A DNA stretch of 64,000 bases from an uncultured Chloroflexota bacterium (GTDB taxonomy: Bacteria > Chloroflexota > Chloroflexia > Thermomicrobiales > UBA6265): NCBI GenBank assembly GCA_937901745.1, contig CALGSZ010000134.1, forward strand, positions 19,104-83,103, given 5' to 3'. Shown one piece after another: positions 1 through 8,279 of this stretch. The position numbers and the translations under genes are program-made. Every line of letters begins with the position of its first letter. The first letter of the stretch is position 1. The notes beneath the pieces are model-generated. The model searched no databases, was not told where the DNA came from, and saw nothing but the letters and a program-made list of their open reading frames with translations.

Positions 1-974
1 CGCTCAATGTACTTGCGGTACTCGTCGAGCGTCGTCGCGCCGATAGTCTGCACCTCGCCGCGAGACAGCGCCGGCTTGAGGATATTCGCGGCATCCACCG
101 CGCCCTCCGCCGCGCCCGCGCCGACGAGCGTGTGCAGCTCGTCAATGAAGAGGATTGCGCCCGTCTCCTTGACCTCGGCGACGATCTTCTTCAGGCGCTC
201 CTCGAACTCGCCGCGATACTTGGTGCCCGCGACCAGCGCGCCAATGTCGAGCGCGATCAGCCGCTTGTTCTGCAGCCGCTCCGGCACGTCGCCGGCAACG
301 ATGCGCTGCGCCAAGCCTTCGACGATCGCCGTCTTCCCGACGCCTGGCTCGCCAATCAGCGCCGGGTTGTTCTTGGTGCGCCGGGACAGGATCTGCATGA
401 CGCGATCGATCTCCATCTGGCGACCGATCAGCGGCCCAAGCTTGTTCTGGCGGGCCGCCTCCGTCAGATCGAACCCGAGCGCATCCATGTATGGCGTCTT
501 CGTCTGCTGCTTGCTCTGGCTGTAGGACTGGCTCTGGTTGACGACCTGCATCACCTGCGTGCGGACCTTCTCAAGGTTCACACCCAGGCTCTCCAGGACG
601 CCAGCCGCGATCCCTTCGCCCTCGCGGACCAGGCCAAGCAACAGGTGCTCGGTGCCGATGTAGTGGTGGTTGAGCCGGCGCGCCTCGTCAATTGCGAGCT
701 CGAGGACCTTCTTCGCTCGAGGCGTCAGACCGATCTCTCCGACAACCGCTCCTTCGCCGCGGCCGATGATGAACTCGACCGCCGAGCGGACCTTAGGCAG
801 CTGCACGCCCATGTTGCTGAGCACGCGAGCAGCGACGCCGTCGCCCTCGCGGACCAGACCGAGCAGCAGATGCTCAGTGCCGATGTAGTTGTGGTTGAAG
901 CGCTGGGCTTCCTCCTGGGCGAGCGTCAGGACCTTGCGCGCGCGCTCCGTGAACTTGTCAAACTGGTTGGCCAT
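1..974 (-). CDS. clpC: ATP-dependent Clp protease ATP-binding subunit ClpC (5' part, cut by window edge)
   Basis: Reading the minus strand from the ATG at 974 gives about 324 residues of a class I Hsp100 AAA+ unfoldase that feeds substrates to ClpP. Two Clp N repeats are visible: each begins with FTERARKVL- or LTPRAKKVL-type sequence and carries YIGTEHLLLGLVREG. A Gln/Ser-rich linker follows, then the first AAA+ module with IGR, Walker A GEPGVGKT and Walker B ILFIDELHTLVGAG. The remaining D1, the UVR region and D2 lie beyond base 1. The double N-repeat and the position of D1 separate ClpC from ClpB and ClpX. A TATGCT -10-like hexamer lies upstream (minus, 1046-1051), but no good -35 was found. 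Confidence 0.95.
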   Translation of the reverse strand, partial: MANQFDKFTERARKVLTLAQEEAQRFNHNYIGTEHLLLGLVREGDGVAARVLSNMGVQLPKVRSAVEFIIGRGEGAVVGEIGLTPRAKKVLELAIDEARRLNHHYIGTEHLLLGLVREGEGIAAGVLESLGVNLEKVRTQVMQVVNQSQSYSQSKQQTKTPYMDALGFDLTEAARQNKLGPLIGRQMEIDRVMQILSRRTKNNPALIGEPGVGKTAIVEGLAQRIVAGDVPERLQNKRLIALDIGALVAGTKYRGEFEERLKKIVAEVKETGAILFIDELHTLVGAGAAEGAVDAANILKPALSRGEVQTIGATTLDEYRKYIE

Positions 975-1126
975 CCCTTGGCTCTCCCGGTTGCCCTCGG
1001 GATCCGACCCGTGTGACTCGGACCCCCTACCTTCTCTGTACTCTAAGCATACGAAATCCGTGAGACCTCGGACGTACCAATTGGTCTCGGATTCCGGTGC
1101 TTGTGCTCCATCGAAGTCGCGAGTGC

Positions 1127-1162
1127 AACAGCGGCAGGCGCGCGTTCGCACCTGCCGCTGTT
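1127..1162. terminator. Hairpin between rpsA-like gene and clpC
   Basis: A perfect 12-bp inverted repeat, AACAGCGGCAGG (1127-1138) and CCTGCCGCTGTT (1151-1162), with a 12-nt loop. It lies just beyond the stop of the S1-protein gene and upstream of clpC, both on the minus strand. The U-rich side (TTCCTTTCG) is on the plus strand, so for the minus-strand genes it is a stable hairpin without a good U tract. It may act as a Rho-assisted terminator or an mRNA 3'-end stabiliser. Confidence 0.55.
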
Positions 1163-1208
1163 CCTTTCGTTAGAACGGCTATTGGGTAGCAAGCGTTCCG
1201 GTGGCAGC

Positions 1209-2888
1209 TCAGCCCTCGCGCTCCTCGTCATCGCTTGCCGCCCTTCCTTGCTGCGCGCCTGAGCGCCCCGCCTCATCGGCTGCACCGCTGCCGGCTGCCT
1301 CGGTCTGCGACCCCTCGTCCTCGTCCACCAGACCGAGGTCTGCTCCTGCCATCGCAAATGCCATGCCCATCGCGGAGAGCGGCTCCCCGTCAATCTCTGA
1401 CGGGACGTCGACGGGAGTTCGTTGTGAGCTGCGTGGGCGGTCACCGCCATTGGCGGCTTTCTCCGCCGGGGTCTCACCCTCGGCTGCCTGCTCCGTTGTA
1501 GCCTCTGCCGTAGTCGGTGTCGCCGATTCCTCAGCCTGCTGCGCGACTGGCTCCTCGCTCGTCGCTTCGACTGCCGGAGCCTCGGCCTGCTCCTCGCCAG
1601 CCTCCTCGGCCTGAGCCTCAGTGGTCTCGGCGCGGGCGCCAGCCTCGATGCCCTCGGCTTCGAGCGCCTCGCGAATCGCCTCCGCGATCTTATTGCGCTC
1701 CTCGATCGCCTCCGGCCCGAGCGCGGCGGCGAGCTCCTCATCCGGCGTGTCCAGCGCCCGGCGGAGGCTCAGGCCCATGCGCCGCCGCTGCGGATCGATC
1801 CGGATGATGCGCAGGATCAAGTCCTGACCCTCGCGCACCACCTGCTTCGGATGGGTGATGCGCTCGTCCGCCAGCTCGGAGACGTGGATCAGACCCTCGA
1901 CGCCATCCTCGATCCGAGCGAACGCGCCGAAGTTAGCCAACTGCGTCACTGTGCCGCGAACAAGCTGCCCGACTTCGTACTTCGAGGCGACCTGGCTCCA
2001 CGGCTCGGCCTGCGTCCGCTTGATCGAGAGCGCGATCTTCTTCTCCTGGGCATTGATACCCAGGACGTAGACGTCAACCTCCTGCCCGATCTTCAGCACT
2101 TCGCTCGGGTGGCGCACGCGGCTCCAAGAGAGCTCGGACAGGTGAACGAGCCCGTCAGCGCCCCCGATGTCGACAAACGCGCCGAAGTCGCAGATGGAGG
2201 AGACACGTCCGTGGCGGATCTCGCCCTCGGTGAGCTCCTCGATCAGCCGCTCCTTCATCACGTCACGCCGCTCTTGGATGGCCTGACGCTCAGACAGGAT
2301 CAGCCGATTGCGATGGCGGTTGATCTCGATAACCTTGAGCGGCAGCGTCGTGCCGATCAAGCGAGCCATATCGGCCTGCTTGCTGGCATCGTCGCCGCCA
2401 CGAATCTCCGAGACCTGCGAGGCCGGGACGAATCCACGAACGCCATCGAGATTCACCAGCAGGCCACCCTTGTTGTAATTGGTGACCTCGGCCTCGATGA
2501 CCTCGTTCGCCTCGTAAATCTCTTGCAGCTTCCGCCAGCTCTTCTCCTGGCGGGCGCGGTCAATAGAGACAACAGGGTGGCCTTCCGCGTTCTCCGGCTG
2601 CACGACGAAGACGAGGATCGACTCACCTACTTGCAGGTTCTGTCGCTCCTCCGGCGTGAGGCTGGAGAACTCCTTAGCCGGGACAATAGCTTCTGCCTTG
2701 GATCCGATGTCGACCAGGATCTCATCCCGGTCGATCCGCATGATCGTCCCTTCCACGACGTCCCCGTACTTCAGCGTCCGGTAGTCGTGAGAGGGATCAG
2801 CAAGATATTGCTCCAGGAGTGAGGGCCCGCCCGATCCGGCGACCTCTGCAAATGTGGCTCCCTGCTGGCTCGCGTCAGTAACTTCCAT
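1209..2888 (-). CDS. rpsA: 30S ribosomal protein S1-like RNA-binding protein, four S1 domains
   Basis: A 559-aa protein with four consecutive S1 (OB-fold) domains at about residues 41-110, 126-193, 220-290 and 305-375. Domains three and four carry the classic FGAFVDIGG-DGLVHLSEL and FGAFARIEDGVEGLIHVSEL patterns. Family members bind mRNA on the 30S subunit and help initiation. After residue 400 comes a long Ala/Glu/Thr-rich, probably disordered tail of about 150 residues that ends in an acidic stretch; such tails are common in Chloroflexota and actinobacterial S1 proteins. The ATG at 2888 follows a strong AAGGAAGG SD site, and a good promoter lies about 90 nt upstream. It could be called an S1-domain protein, but its length and domain number fit rpsA. 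Confidence 0.9.
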   Translation of the reverse strand: MEVTDASQQGATFAEVAGSGGPSLLEQYLADPSHDYRTLKYGDVVEGTIMRIDRDEILVDIGSKAEAIVPAKEFSSLTPEERQNLQVGESILVFVVQPENAEGHPVVSIDRARQEKSWRKLQEIYEANEVIEAEVTNYNKGGLLVNLDGVRGFVPASQVSEIRGGDDASKQADMARLIGTTLPLKVIEINRHRNRLILSERQAIQERRDVMKERLIEELTEGEIRHGRVSSICDFGAFVDIGGADGLVHLSELSWSRVRHPSEVLKIGQEVDVYVLGINAQEKKIALSIKRTQAEPWSQVASKYEVGQLVRGTVTQLANFGAFARIEDGVEGLIHVSELADERITHPKQVVREGQDLILRIIRIDPQRRRMGLSLRRALDTPDEELAAALGPEAIEERNKIAEAIREALEAEGIEAGARAETTEAQAEEAGEEQAEAPAVEATSEEPVAQQAEESATPTTAEATTEQAAEGETPAEKAANGGDRPRSSQRTPVDVPSEIDGEPLSAMGMAFAMAGADLGLVDEDEGSQTEAAGSGAADEAGRSGAQQGRAASDDEEREG

Positions 2889-2920
2889 ACACCTTCCTTA
2901 AGACCCCAGAGACATGCGGG

Positions 2921-2942
2921 CGGCCCCCCTTTTCGCGGGCCG
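2921..2942 (-). other. Leader hairpin of the rpsA-like mRNA
   Basis: CGGCCC (2921-2926) pairs with GGGCCG (2937-2942) around a 10-nt loop in the roughly 90-nt leader between the predicted promoter and the S1-protein start. Ribosomal-protein leaders often carry autoregulatory structures. That this one does is only an inference from its position. Confidence 0.3.
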
Positions 2943-2979
2943 TCAAATGCACCCACATGCTCGGGAGGCCTGTGACCCG

Positions 2980-3008
2980 AGTATACTCCGCTCCCCCAAT
3001 CAGCGCAA
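2980..3008 (-). promoter_or_regulatory. Promoter of the rpsA-like gene (TTGCGC-17-TATACT)
   Basis: On the minus strand a TTGCGC -35 box (3003-3008) is followed by a 17-bp spacer and a TATACT -10 box (2980-2985). Transcription would start near 2973 and leave a leader of about 85 nt. TATACT recurs as the best -10 match at several genes in the window, which supports the call. Confidence 0.6.
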
Positions 3009-3061
3009 CCGAGACTACCAGGCTGGCCGCGGGTAGTTGATCGAATCAGCAGCTACCATGC

Positions 3062-4165
3062 TCACGCGCGAGCAATGGCAGCGCTTTCGAGCGACCGTAC
3101 CACCGCGCCGAGGGCATTGAGGCAATCGTCGATATCCTCCGCGGTGACCCAGCCCATATGCCCGATCCGCACCATTGCATCGGCCGCATGCGCCTGTCCG
3201 CTGGCCACGGTCACGCCGTGCTCCTTTTCCATCCGCGCAACGATCTCCTTGGCGGAGGCTCCCGGCGGAACGGCGACAGCAGTGACCGTATTCGAGGCGT
3301 AGGCCTCGTCCCCGTAGAGTCGCAGTCCGAGCGAGCGCACGCCTTGCCGTGTCCGCTCGCCTAGCTCGGCGTGCCTCCGCCAGACCTGCTCGAGCCCTTC
3401 GGAGAGGATCAGGTCGAGCGCGGCGTCGAACGCGTACAGGAGCGACAAGGGCGGCGTCGTCGGCGTCATGCCATTGGCAGCGGCCTCGCGCGCGGCGCGC
3501 AGATCCCAGAAGAAGCGCGGGAATCCGCCGCGTTCCGCCGCTTCCCAAGCGCGGGGGCCAACCGCGACGATCAGGAGTCCCGGCGGGCACATCCACGCCT
3601 TTTGCGAGCCGGACAAGACGAAGTCGAGACCCCACTCGTCCACCAAGAGCGGCAGGCCCCCGGCGGAGCTAACAGCGTCAACGAGGACGAGCGCCCCGTG
3701 CTCCCGCACGATGGCAGCTAGCTCTGGCAGCGGGTTGGTGATCCCGGTTGACGTCTCGTTGTGGGTGAGCAGGACCGCCTTGACGTCCGGATGCTCGTTC
3801 AGCGCCGCGCGAAGGAGATCGGGCGTGATCGCCGAGCCCCACGGGCGCTCGAGCCGGCGCACGTCCAACCCAAAGGCCGAGGCGACCCGGGCGAATCGCT
3901 CGCCAAAATCGCCGACGATCGTTGCCAAGACAGCGTCACCGGGGGCGAGGAGGTTGGAGATGGCGACCTCCCAACCCGCCGAGCCGGACGCGGGGAAGAG
4001 CAGGACGTCGCCGTCGGTCCGATGCACTTCTTTCGCTCGCGCCAGGATCGAGCGGTAGAGGTCACGAAACGCGGATCCCCGGTGAGGGATCATTTCGCGC
4101 TGCATCGCCTCGACGACCGCCGGCGGTAGCGGCGTCGGACCCGGTAGCCGAAAATTTCTTCCCAT
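3062..4165 (-). CDS. Class V (AGXT/SgaA-type) PLP-dependent aminotransferase
   Basis: A 367-aa fold-type I enzyme of the alanine-glyoxylate / serine-glyoxylate / serine-pyruvate aminotransferase group. The N-terminal LPGPTPLP motif, the HRG motif near residue 29, the GSAGWE loop, the conserved VDAVSS aspartate (about 163) and the Schiff-base lysine in SGSQKAW (Lys189) are all visible. It would transfer an amino group between a small amino acid and a 2-oxo acid; the exact donor cannot be read from sequence. It lies alone on the minus strand upstream of rpsA and is divergent from the AI-2E-type permease gene. A phosphonate-pyruvate transaminase is less likely because of the GPTPLP start. Confidence 0.88.
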   Translation of the reverse strand: MGRNFRLPGPTPLPPAVVEAMQREMIPHRGSAFRDLYRSILARAKEVHRTDGDVLLFPASGSAGWEVAISNLLAPGDAVLATIVGDFGERFARVASAFGLDVRRLERPWGSAITPDLLRAALNEHPDVKAVLLTHNETSTGITNPLPELAAIVREHGALVLVDAVSSAGGLPLLVDEWGLDFVLSGSQKAWMCPPGLLIVAVGPRAWEAAERGGFPRFFWDLRAAREAAANGMTPTTPPLSLLYAFDAALDLILSEGLEQVWRRHAELGERTRQGVRSLGLRLYGDEAYASNTVTAVAVPPGASAKEIVARMEKEHGVTVASGQAHAADAMVRIGHMGWVTAEDIDDCLNALGAVVRSLESAAIARA

Positions 4166-4285
4166 CCGCGTTCAGTCGTCCTTTCCCAGTCGCCAGCCGT
4201 GCGATGGCGCATGGCTCACGCACTGTCGCTAGTATAGGCTCATCGGTCGCGCTCTCCCGGCGCGACGGAAGGGCCACTGCAGGCA

Positions 4286-4294
4286 TGCTAGAAT
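4286..4294 (+). promoter_or_regulatory. Extended -10 element TGCTAGAAT upstream of the permease gene
   Basis: TG-C-TAGAAT (TG at 4286, -10 at 4289-4294) lies just upstream of the permease start, with no good -35. Near-identical TGCTAGACT elements occur upstream of the PIN-TRAM gene (29654) and gatC (55948), so this may be a recurrent promoter type. A start near 4301 would give a very short leader. Confidence 0.4.
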
Positions 4295-4309
4295 CGGCCA
4301 ACCTGGGAG

Positions 4310-5719
4310 ATGATGTGCTCGACCGGCGAGAAGCGTCCGGTCCACTCGATGGCTGAAAACAGCGGCTCCATTCAGATGGAAGTCACGCTCTCGCCCCGGG
4401 CGCGAACGGTCGTGATCTGGATCGGCGTCATCGCCGGTCTCGTCTTGTTATTCGAAGCATCCCACGCCATCCGGCCATTCATCTGGGCGATCGTCACCGC
4501 GTACATCTTCCATCCCATCGTCAGCGCCATCCATCGCGCAACGCGCCTGCCGAAGCATCTCATCACCGTCTGGCTTTATCTGATGCTGGCGCTCCTGATC
4601 ACGATTCTCGTGATCAACCTCCTGCCCTCGTTGATCGAGCAAGCCCAGGCGATCCAAAAGCAGATTCCGGAAGCGGTAGACAAGGCCGACGCCTGGCTCG
4701 AAGAGCATCAGATAAATCGGCTGGACCGTCTGGGAATCGAGTCGGATTTCGTCGATCAGCGCCTGAGCGAGCTTGCGGCTGAGCTCGCTGCAACCGTGAG
4801 TGGCTCGCTCCTGCCACTCGTCCTGGGAACGTTCACGGTCGCGATCGACATCTTCATCTACCTCGTCGCTTCCTTCTACTTCATCGTCTACGGAGACCGC
4901 TTCGTCCTGGCTATCCGCAACATCCTGAACCGCCGCTATCACCGCGAAGTCGACCGGCTTCTGACGGACATCAACACCACGCTGGGGGCCTACATCCGCG
5001 GCCAGGCGCTCCTCGTGTTGATCATGTCGACCGCGTCGTACATCGCGCTCCGCATCCTCGAGGTGGATTACGCGCTCGTCCTCGCGATCTCGACTGGCTT
5101 CCTCGAGCTCATCCCAATTATTGGCCCGTGGACCGCTGGCTCAATCGCCGTCGCGGTTGGCCTCTTTCAGGACACAACTCCGTTCGGCTGGTCGAACCTG
5201 ACGCTCGCCATCACGATCGGCATCGTGTACTTCGCTCTCCGGCAACTGGAGGACATTTTCGTCATCCCGCTGCTGATCGGCCGGATCGTCCATCTCCATC
5301 CACTGCTGGTGATCTTCGTTGTGGTGGTGGGCACGACGCTCGGCGGCATCCTCGGGCTGCTGCTCGCCGTCCCGATTGCCGCGGTGACCAAGATCATCGC
5401 CGCCTATTTCTACGCAAAGGTGACGGCGCGAGAGGTGCGGAACGTCGAGGTCATTCGGGAGCGAGAAGACCTCGAGCGCGTGGCCGATCAGTTCCCCGAT
5501 TTGACGAACTCGACGGTGGTGCTCGTCGTGGAGCCGGAGGTCGTGCGATGGCAAGACCTCGAGCTTCTGCGCCGCATCACGGACCGGGCTCACGACCACG
5601 CGATCAACCTCTCGGTTGTCACGCAGGACGGGATCGCTGGCGCCCTCTTTACCGCCCTCGGCATCTCGACCTCAACGATCCCGGCCCCCCTCCCGGCCGA
5701 GGCCGCCTCCGTCCATTAG
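4310..5719 (+). CDS. AI-2E transporter (YdbI/PerM/TqsA) family permease
   Basis: A 469-aa polytopic inner-membrane protein. It has an N-terminal pair of hydrophobic helices (VVIWIGVIAGLVLLF and the RPFIWAIVTAYIFHPIV stretch), a helical soluble segment at about 110-165, further helices, and the family's LIPIIGPW and HLHPLLVIFVVVVG stretches. Members export autoinducer-2 or work as sodium/proton exchangers, so the substrate is open. A soluble C-terminal tail of about 100 residues follows the last helix and contains EREDLERVADQFPD; it is longer than in E. coli homologues. GGGAG lies right before the double ATG at 4310/4313. An in-frame ATG at 4349 is possible but lacks an SD. Confidence 0.85.
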   Translation: MMCSTGEKRPVHSMAENSGSIQMEVTLSPRARTVVIWIGVIAGLVLLFEASHAIRPFIWAIVTAYIFHPIVSAIHRATRLPKHLITVWLYLMLALLITILVINLLPSLIEQAQAIQKQIPEAVDKADAWLEEHQINRLDRLGIESDFVDQRLSELAAELAATVSGSLLPLVLGTFTVAIDIFIYLVASFYFIVYGDRFVLAIRNILNRRYHREVDRLLTDINTTLGAYIRGQALLVLIMSTASYIALRILEVDYALVLAISTGFLELIPIIGPWTAGSIAVAVGLFQDTTPFGWSNLTLAITIGIVYFALRQLEDIFVIPLLIGRIVHLHPLLVIFVVVVGTTLGGILGLLLAVPIAAVTKIIAAYFYAKVTAREVRNVEVIREREDLERVADQFPDLTNSTVVLVVEPEVVRWQDLELLRRITDRAHDHAINLSVVTQDGIAGALFTALGISTSTIPAPLPAEAASVH

Positions 5720-5729
5720 CTTAGACCCG

Positions 5730-6314
5730 TTAGTCTGGCCGGACGTTCTTCAGGTGGCGCGGATCGTGGTAGAGCACGAGCTCGGGCGTGATGCGCTCAT
5801 CGGTGCAGAAGAGCAGGCCGACGCCGAAATGCTCCTGCCAGCGGCGGTCGGTGGCCGAGCCGGGATTGAAGAGAACGGTCCCCGCTTCCTCGTCGATCCG
5901 CGGAATATGGCTGTGACCGTAGACGACGAGGTCCACCTTCCCGGCAAATAGCCGCTTTGCCTCCGCGTACGCGGAAGCGCCGCCGTGGCCGTGGAGCAAG
6001 GCTAGCCGATACTTTCCGACTTCGAGGAGCTCCTGCTCCCGGCAGATCTCGCGTAGCTCGCGGTCGTCGTTGTTGCCAGTGACGGCGATGACTGGCGCGA
6101 CACGGCCAAGCTCGGCCAGGACGGGCAACGTGTTGACATCGCCGGCGTGGAGGATGAGATCCACGCCGAACCGAGCGAAGAGGTCTGGCACCTCCGGCGG
6201 CAGCCTGCGTTGCCCGCCGCGATTGATGTGCGTGTCCGAGATGACGCCGATGGTCAGCGGCGTCGGGAAACGACGTTGCGTTGTCGGCCGGAACGAATCA
6301 GCGGACCGGCCCAA
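5730..6314 (-). CDS. YfcE/MJ0936-type metallophosphoesterase
   Basis: A 194-aa calcineurin-like phosphodiesterase. The metal-binding motifs are in order: GVISDTHI (DxH), LILHAGDVN (GDxx), GNND (GNHD variant), LLHGHG and VYGHSH. The family hydrolyses phosphodiesters in vitro; natural substrates are mostly unknown. The predicted start at 6314 lies 17 nt inside the end of the upstream aldolase gene, so the two are probably translated from one mRNA. The first 18 residues before LTIGVISDTH are unlike the family core and a downstream start is possible, but no ATG or GTG with a good SD is evident. Confidence 0.88.
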   Translation of the reverse strand: MGRSADSFRPTTQRRFPTPLTIGVISDTHINRGGQRRLPPEVPDLFARFGVDLILHAGDVNTLPVLAELGRVAPVIAVTGNNDDRELREICREQELLEVGKYRLALLHGHGGASAYAEAKRLFAGKVDLVVYGHSHIPRIDEEAGTVLFNPGSATDRRWQEHFGVGLLFCTDERITPELVLYHDPRHLKNVRPD

Positions 6315-7203
6315 TCCCCGCCTCCCGCAATGTCCGGCGCACGTCGTCCGCTTCGTCGGCGCTGAGCGGCTGCAGCGGCGGCCGCGGCAATCCGCCCTTC
6401 AGCCCAACTGCTTCGAGCGCGACCTTCAGGCCGGGAATCCCGTACTTGCTCGTCACAGCGGCGTTCGGGGCCAGCATTCGGAGCTGTAGGCTGCGCGCCC
6501 GCTCGTGATCGCCCGCGCGGAACGCCTGCTCGATCTCCTTGCACTGCGCCGGAGCGACGTTCGCCAGCGCAAGGATGCCGCCGGTCGCGCCGAGGCAGAG
6601 CGCGGGGTAGAGGAAGCTCGCCGACCCGGCCAGCACGCCGAATCCTGGCGCGGCGCCGGCGATCATCTCCCCCACCTTGGGAGCGTTCCCGCCTGAATCC
6701 TTGATCCCGGCAATGTTCGGATGAGACGACAGCTCTTGGACGAGGGAGGCGGCGAGATCGACGCCGGTGTAGGCGGCCATGATGTAGATGACAATCGGCA
6801 CCGGCGACGCATCGGCTACCGCCCGGTAGTGGGCGAGATAGGCAGCGCGATCGTAGCGGTTCTTGTAGTAGTGCGGGGTAACGATCAAGGCGAAGTCGAT
6901 GCCGAGCGCGGCGGCTTGTTTCGTCAGCTCGATAGTCCCACGCGTGGACTCGACGCCGGTGCCCGCCATCACGATCTTGCGGCCGGCGATCGCCTCGACG
7001 CCAGCCTCGATCACGCGCAGCCGCTCATCGAGGTCGAGCAAAGCGTACTCTCCGTTCGACCCCAGAATCACGACACCATCGAGCGGCGACGTCGCGTAGT
7101 ACTCCGCGTTCTCCCGGTAGCTCGCGAGATCGAGCTCGCCGTCAGAACCGAACGTCGTTGCGACCGGCGCAAAGATTCCCGAGGGAACGCGCGAGGCGGT
7201 CAT
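6298..7203 (-). CDS. DHDPS/NAL-superfamily aldolase, 4-hydroxy-2-oxoglutarate aldolase-like
   Basis: A 301-aa class I aldolase with the GSNGEY substrate loop (residues 48-53), VTPHYYK, a conserved Tyr140 and the Schiff-base lysine in GIKDSGG (Lys168). GSNGE instead of the GTTGE of DapA, together with HYYK and KDSGGN, resembles eukaryotic HOGA1 and related bacterial 2-keto-acid aldolases more than lysine-pathway DapA. It probably splits or condenses pyruvate or glyoxylate with an oxo-acid. A glyoxylate link would fit the nearby AGXT-type aminotransferase, but that is inference. It overlaps the metallophosphoesterase gene downstream. Confidence 0.85.
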   Translation of the reverse strand: MTASRVPSGIFAPVATTFGSDGELDLASYRENAEYYATSPLDGVVILGSNGEYALLDLDERLRVIEAGVEAIAGRKIVMAGTGVESTRGTIELTKQAAALGIDFALIVTPHYYKNRYDRAAYLAHYRAVADASPVPIVIYIMAAYTGVDLAASLVQELSSHPNIAGIKDSGGNAPKVGEMIAGAAPGFGVLAGSASFLYPALCLGATGGILALANVAPAQCKEIEQAFRAGDHERARSLQLRMLAPNAAVTSKYGIPGLKVALEAVGLKGGLPRPPLQPLSADEADDVRRTLREAGIGPVR

Positions 7204-7218
7204 CGCCCACTCCTTCCG

Positions 7219-7569
7219 CTACGCGGTCTCGTCAACTATGGAAAAGACGATTCCGTTGGCAAGGCCAACTGCCAGCGCGCCGATGACCGCGCCCCAGAAG
7301 GTCACCGACATGCCCGGCGTCAACCAGGCCGCTAAGCCAAACAGCGCGGCATTGAGCGCCAGCGCGAACAAACCGAAAGTGAGACAGGTAAGGGGCAAGG
7401 TGATGAGCGCCAGTAGGGGTTTGATATAGGCATTCAGCACGCCGAGGATGAACGCGAAGACCAAGACCGCGAATTCGTTCTCATACGTGACGAACCGGCC
7501 GCGGAAGAGCGTGCCCACCGCCAGCACGGCGACCATGCTTCCGATCACATATGCGATGAGCCGGCTCAT
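7219..7569 (-). CDS. Phage holin family 4-like small membrane protein
   Basis: A 116-aa protein with four hydrophobic segments (about residues 3-22, 32-52, 56-80 and 86-110) and the family-typical NAYIKPLLALITLPLTCLTFG stretch after the second helix. The family (DUF/holin IV, YvlD-like) is widespread in non-phage chromosomes and its function is not established; nothing here suggests a prophage. Its ATG overlaps the stop of a short upstream reading frame by an ATGA junction. Confidence 0.85.
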   Translation of the reverse strand: MSRLIAYVIGSMVAVLAVGTLFRGRFVTYENEFAVLVFAFILGVLNAYIKPLLALITLPLTCLTFGLFALALNAALFGLAAWLTPGMSVTFWGAVIGALAVGLANGIVFSIVDETA

Positions 7570-7673
7570 CCTCGTCGGGCGACTCCCCTATCGGCCTCAG
7601 GCTCCAAAGACTGCTCGTCTATCACCGCGACGCTGCCCGCCCGCGACTCAGACGGCGCTGGCTCATCCTGCAT
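7566..7673 (-). CDS. Possible small acidic peptide translationally coupled to the holin-like gene
   Basis: A reading frame ending with TGA at 7568-7566 overlaps the ATG of the holin-like gene in an ATGA arrangement typical of coupled genes. From the ATG at 7673 it encodes 35 residues (starts MQDEPAPSE), acidic and without hydrophobic segments; an in-frame ATG at 7715 would add 14. No convincing SD site is seen for either start and no family is recognised. The overlap is the only positive evidence. Confidence 0.3.
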   Translation of the reverse strand: MQDEPAPSESRAGSVAVIDEQSLEPEADRGVARRG

Positions 7674-7836
7674 GATCTCATGTCGGGCCTTTGGATGCGC
7701 GGCGGATCCCCTCATGTAACCAGGCCATCCCCGGTCGCTACGAATCGGCATCGGCCGCAGGCCGCATTGATCCGAAGTCGCCGCGAAACGCCCTACACGC
7801 GCTGCACCAGGTCGGGAAGACGAACGCAATCGAAAT

Positions 7837-7879
7837 CTAGGCAGACGACAACGCCAGGCAGGACTGCCTGGTGACCTAG
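7837..7879 (-). terminator. Nested inverted repeats downstream of rpsU
   Basis: CCAGGCAG (7854-7861) and CTGCCTGG (7864-7871) form a perfect 8-bp stem with only two bases between. It sits inside an outer CTAGG (7837-7841) / CCTAG (7875-7879) pair. The structure lies after the rpsU stop on the minus strand but lacks a U tract. The rest of the 7674-7959 gap shows nothing recognisable. Confidence 0.4.
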
Positions 7880-7959
7880 GAAGAACGGCGCCTGAAGGGA
7901 GGACTTGCTAACCGCGGGCGTGGGCCGTGGGAGAAATCGCCCAGGGAGCCCGGCGCGGC

Positions 7960-8148
7960 TTAGTTCGCCTGCTGATTCCGGCGGCGACGACGCTCAGCCT
8001 TCCGCCGCTTGGCGCGGCTCTCCTCCTGCGCGCTGATGAAGCGCAGGCCACGCCGGTGCTCGCGGATGATGCCGGAGCGCTCGATTCCCTTATTGAACCG
8101 CTTGAGAAGCTGCTCGAACGTCTCGGATTCCTTCAACTCAACACGCAT
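7960..8148 (-). CDS. rpsU: 30S ribosomal protein S21
   Basis: A 62-aa basic protein starting MRVELKESETFEQLLKRF and ending in the Arg/Lys-rich RAKRRKAERRRRRN tail typical of bS21, which helps 30S-mRNA base pairing at initiation. The start at 8148 is chosen over an upstream in-frame one at 8184 because AAGGAGGGG lies about 11 nt before it and because bS21 begins just before the E-x-F/E-L-L-R-F pattern. Monocistronic by spacing. Confidence 0.93.
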   Translation of the reverse strand: MRVELKESETFEQLLKRFNKGIERSGIIREHRRGLRFISAQEESRAKRRKAERRRRRNQQAN

Positions 8149-8242
8149 TGGTCGCTGCACCCCTCCTTCGGAGCTACAACACACGAGTCATGCATGGAAA
8201 AATGAGCCATTGCCGATCCTCGGCTGGCTCGCTCTCCAGAAA

Positions 8243-8248
8243 AGTATA
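8243..8248 (-). promoter_or_regulatory. TATACT -10-like element upstream of rpsU
   Basis: On the minus strand GTATACTT (box at 8243-8248) lies about 95 nt before the rpsU start. It matches the -10 hexamer seen before the rpsA-like gene, but no -35 box is evident. Confidence 0.35.
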
Positions 8249-8279
8249 CGACAGTCGCGAAACTTCGGGGACCCCGTCC

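Noticed and set aside
1851..2822. Long open frame on the plus strand opposite the S1-protein gene
   Set aside because: It is the antisense shadow of a GC-rich coding gene: no SD, no family motif, and composition that follows the real gene.
7219..7569. Prophage remnant because of a holin-like gene
   Set aside because: The holin-4/YvlD-like family is common outside phages and no phage genes are nearby.
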